64,000 nucleotides of DNA from Cyclobacteriaceae bacterium. GTDB lineage: Bacteria > Bacteroidota > Bacteroidia > Cytophagales > Cyclobacteriaceae. Below are positions 61,743 through 64,000 of this stretch, in pieces. The position numbers were made by a program, and so were the translations under genes. The DNA is taken from NCBI GenBank assembly GCA_016787605.1, contig JAEUUE010000077.1, forward strand, positions 1 through 64,000, written 5' to 3'. Below the pieces are notes generated by a model, which saw nothing but the letters and a program-made list of their open reading frames with translations, did not search any database and was not told where the DNA came from. Each line of letters begins with the position of its first letter. Position 1 is the first letter of the stretch.

Positions 61743-62846
61743 ATGCAAACGCCAAAGATAAAGGATGTAGCGGCTTTTTTGGAATCGTGGGCACCCCGGG
61801 CCTACCAGGAATCCTACGATAATGTCGGCCTGCTGGTAGGCAACCCGGAAATGGAGGTCAAAGGCATCCTGGTTTCCCTGGACTGCACAGAGTCCGTAGT
61901 GGAAGAAGCCGGCCGCCGGGGCTGCAACCTCGTGGTCAGCCATCACCCTGTCTTATTCAAAGGGTTGAAGTCCTTAACAGGAAAGACGTACGTCGAGCGA
62001 ACCGTGCTGTTGGCCATTCAAAAGGGAATTGCGCTCTACGCCATTCACACCAACCTCGACAATGTTCGCCTGGGCGTCAATGCGAGGATTGCCCAGCGGA
62101 TCGGACTCACCCAAACCCGGATACTGGTTCCCCGGAAGGGAACGCTGAGCAAACTGGTGACCTTCGTACCTCCGGATAACCTGGAAGCGGTGCTTGGCGC
62201 TTTACACGGTGCCGGCGCCGGCCAGATCGGCAACTACCAAAATTGCAGTTTCGAGATCCGGGGAACCGGACGCTTTCAACCAGGCGAAAGCGCCCAACCC
62301 CACATCGGCACCCCGGGAAGTCCTGAGAAAGTTGAGGAAGTCCGGGTGGAGGTATTGCTGCCTGAAGCCCGGCAGCAAGCTATCCTGGCCGCCCTTCGAC
62401 AGGCCCATCCCTATGAAGAGGTAGCCTACTACCTGACCCCGCTGAGCAATGAAAACCAGGAGGTCGGCTCCGGGCTGATCGGGACCTTGCCCCAGGCTAT
62501 GGATGCCGGGGACTTCCTCCGCCACGTGAAGGAGACCATGCAGGCCTCTGTAGTGAGGTACACGTCAAAGCCCACGGGTCCCATCCGGCGGGTAGCGGTT
62601 TGTGGAGGTGCGGGCAGCTTCCTGCTGGGTGATGCCATCCGGCAGCAGGCCGACGCCTTCCTTTCGGCCGATTTCAAATACCACGAATTCTTCGATGCCG
62701 AGGGCAAAATCATGGTTTGCGACATCGGCCACTACGAAAGCGAGCAGTTCACGAAAGCCCTTCTCCAGGAGGTTCTGAGCGAAAAATTTACTACCTTTGC
62801 GAGCCATTTTTCGGAAACGGTCACTAATCCCATAAGCTACTTCTAA
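61743..62846 (+). CDS. Nif3-like dinuclear metal centre protein (YqfO type)
   Basis: 367 residues from ATG 61743; an in-frame TTG at 61737 is less likely. The N- and C-terminal Nif3 parts carry the metal His residues: VVSHHPVLFKGLK (about 64-76), AIHTNLDN (about 100-107) and C-terminal DIGHYESEQFTKALL. A YqfO-type PII-like insert lies in the middle (about 125-225, with VLLPEARQQAILAALRQAHPYEEVAY). The family is nearly universal; proposed activities include GTP cyclohydrolase I-like and metal roles, and none is settled. A TACCTTTG box near its 3' end may serve the next gene. Confidence 0.92.
   Translation: MQTPKIKDVAAFLESWAPRAYQESYDNVGLLVGNPEMEVKGILVSLDCTESVVEEAGRRGCNLVVSHHPVLFKGLKSLTGKTYVERTVLLAIQKGIALYAIHTNLDNVRLGVNARIAQRIGLTQTRILVPRKGTLSKLVTFVPPDNLEAVLGALHGAGAGQIGNYQNCSFEIRGTGRFQPGESAQPHIGTPGSPEKVEEVRVEVLLPEARQQAILAALRQAHPYEEVAYYLTPLSNENQEVGSGLIGTLPQAMDAGDFLRHVKETMQASVVRYTSKPTGPIRRVAVCGGAGSFLLGDAIRQQADAFLSADFKYHEFFDAEGKIMVCDIGHYESEQFTKALLQEVLSEKFTTFASHFSETVTNPISYF
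62792..62799 (+). promoter_or_regulatory. -7 box (TACCTTTG) before the zinc-ribbon-like gene
   Basis: Full TAnnTTTG match inside the last codons of the Nif3-like gene, 50 nt before the ATG at 62850. Confidence 0.4.
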
Positions 62847-62849
62847 CCG

Positions 62850-63641
62850 ATGGAAAATCAGACAGTTGCGCAGAAACTCGAGAACCTTGTACGGCTCCAA
62901 TCCATAGATACCAAACTTGACCAGCTCCGAAAGCTCCGGGGCGACCTCCCGGACGAGGTTCAGGACCTGGAAGATGAAATTGAGGGTTATAAGGTCCGGA
63001 TGACCCGGTTTGAGGCCGACCTGAAGGAAATCGAAGAGGCGATCAAGAAGAACAAGGAAGGCATCAAAGAGGCCGAGAAACTTGTCAAGAAATACAACGA
63101 ACAGCAGAAGAACGTCAAGAACAACCGCGAGTTCGACGCGATCACCAAGGAGATTGAACTCCAGGAACTCGAAGTCCAGATTTGCGAAAAGCGGATCAAG
63201 GAGTCGAAAGAAAAGATCGAAGAGAAGAAAGCCGAGATCACCAAGATCCAGGCCCTGATTACCGAGCGCACCGCCGACCTCGACAACAAGAAGAAAGAGC
63301 TGGAAGAAATTTCCGGCGAGAGCCAGGAGGAAGAGAAGAAGTTACTGGCCGAACGGGAAAAGGCGTCGAAAAAGATTGAAGACAAGCTGCTGAAATATTA
63401 CGAGCGCCTGCGCAAGAACCTCTCGAACGGCCTGGCGGTAGTGCGGGTGGTACGGGGTGCGGCGGAAGGCTGCAACATCATCATCCCTCCCCAGAAAATT
63501 GCTGAGATCCGCGAAAAGAAGAAACTCGTCATCGACGAGCACTCCGGACGCATTCTTGCCGACGTGGACATGGAGTCGATGGAAGAGGAAACCAAGCCCA
63601 AGAAGGCTGCTCCGGCGAGACGCACCAAGAAAGTTGGCTAA
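62850..63641 (+). CDS. Coiled-coil protein with degenerate C4 zinc ribbon (CT398-like)
   Basis: 263 residues. Residues about 10-190 are a long charged coiled coil, the helical hairpin of the C4-type zinc-ribbon family. The C-terminal ribbon keeps the family shape, IIIPPQKIAEIREKKKLV (about 209-226) and DEHSGRILADV, but of the usual four Cys only Cys208 remains; the second knuckle reads DEHSG where relatives have CxxCG. The tail is basic (PKKAAPARRTKK). Family members are linked to flagellar or secretion-related and RNA roles, unclear in non-motile Bacteroidota. Usually next to the Nif3-like gene, as here (3 nt). Confidence 0.9.
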   Translation: MENQTVAQKLENLVRLQSIDTKLDQLRKLRGDLPDEVQDLEDEIEGYKVRMTRFEADLKEIEEAIKKNKEGIKEAEKLVKKYNEQQKNVKNNREFDAITKEIELQELEVQICEKRIKESKEKIEEKKAEITKIQALITERTADLDNKKKELEEISGESQEEEKKLLAEREKASKKIEDKLLKYYERLRKNLSNGLAVVRVVRGAAEGCNIIIPPQKIAEIREKKKLVIDEHSGRILADVDMESMEEETKPKKAAPARRTKKVG

Positions 63642-64000
63642 CCTCCGGATTCCTTCACGATTAAAAAAGGCAGCCATCTCGGTCTGCTTTTTTTTGTTGG
63701 CGACCCTTACGGCCTTCGCAGGAGACAACCTGTGGCAATTCGATCCCACCCTGCAGGCGATCTACAAGCAGATCCTGAGCCTTCAGATCGATGAAGCCCG
63801 CCAGCAACTGGCCCTGGTGCGCAACGGCAATGAACTGCACAAGCTCTACCTCCTGAACCTCTCCGAAACGGCGGATATCCTGATCACGGAGGACGAGAAA
63901 CGGTTTGACAAGATCAACGACGGCATGCGGGCCCGCCTCGATCAGCTTTCCGAAATGCCGGAAACTGCCGAGACCCTTTTCCTGCGCGCCGAGATCAGTC
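63634..64000 (+). CDS. Secreted protein, N-terminal part (cut by window edge)
   Basis: Open to the right edge; 122 codons visible. The only usable start is a TTG at 63634, overlapping the upstream stop by 8 nt. It gives a clear signal peptide: basic start (ANLRIPSRLKKAA), hydrophobic core VCFFLLATLTAFA and likely cleavage before GDN at about residue 30. The mature part is helical (TLQAIYKQILSLQIDEARQQ, then YLLNLSETADILITED), suggesting a helical-repeat or TPR-like protein. A terminator-like hairpin lies inside the signal-peptide codons. Function unknown. Confidence 0.7.
   Translation, partial: MANLRIPSRLKKAAISVCFFLLATLTAFAGDNLWQFDPTLQAIYKQILSLQIDEARQQLALVRNGNELHKLYLLNLSETADILITEDEKRFDKINDGMRARLDQLSEMPETAETLFLRAEIS

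Noticed and set aside
63663..63694. Intrinsic terminator after the zinc-ribbon gene
   Set aside because: The stem is short (four G/C-containing pairs plus A-T pairs with a bulge) and is fully inside a convincing signal-peptide coding region; kept only as a finding.

Overview
The window is chromosomal DNA of a GC-rich member of the Bacteroidota, most likely of the Cytophagia (inference). Evidence: gene families largely restricted to that phylum (GSCFA protein, DUF5683, DUF4290, DUF3109, NagB-LmbE fusion, Porin_10-type porin), secreted proteins with type IX secretion C-terminal domains, the order parA-parB-DUF5683-dapB-lepB, repeated TAnnTTTG boxes of the Bacteroidota housekeeping sigma factor in front of operons, and little sign of Shine-Dalgarno sequences.

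Layout. 1-317: start of a secreted protein gene (minus, cut by the edge). 489-8238: pyrG, yidC, then parA, parB, DUF5683, dapB and lepB, closed by a terminator. 8342-13202: ung (minus), apaG, a methyltransferase, a coiled-coil membrane protein, a repeat-filled spacer, the rpsF-rpsR-rplI operon and a convergent DUF3109 gene sharing its terminator. 13460-17726: PcrA-type helicase, DUF4290 and murA, joined by 4-nt overlaps. 17730-31213: ORF6N protein, xth and NagB-LmbE (minus); GSCFA, DUF255/YyaL and priA (plus); surE, a secreted protein, ribBA and dnaG (minus). 31348-45975: mrp, nfu, a secreted M43 protease, ddl, a PASTA protein, a type IX cargo protein, a convergent M50 protease, a CAU tRNA, a lipoprotein, a TerB-ABC transporter fusion and a YdcF protein. 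45984-50584: ABC permease and ATPase divergent from a TesA-like esterase, then a second SGNH hydrolase. 55570-64000: ABC permease, a secreted protein of unclear role, miaE, porin, lpxK, a Nif3-like protein, a degenerate zinc-ribbon protein and a secreted protein cut by the right edge.

The one clear accessory region is a small integrative element of about 4.7 kb (50765-55519) in the 3' end of tRNA-Ser(CGA). It is AT-richer than its surroundings. It has a 13-bp perfect duplicate of the tRNA end at the far side, an intact tyrosine recombinase with an AT-hook-like insert, an excisionase-like HTH protein, a winged-helix-like protein, a DUF5681 protein (a type common beside phage terminases), two tiny paralogous proteins and several unrecognised ones. 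All recognised genes run leftward, most in one translationally coupled operon. Paired GTAACTAGT repeats at both ends look like integrase arm sites. It could be a phage-satellite-like or minimal mobilisable element of undescribed type; that is a hypothesis.

A second theme is loss of expected cysteine or metal ligands in housekeeping proteins: DnaG lacks all four zinc ligands, the zinc-ribbon protein at 62850 keeps one cysteine, Mrp lacks the CxxC, and MurA has Asp in place of the fosfomycin-target Cys. PriA and RibBA in the same window keep their zinc cysteines.
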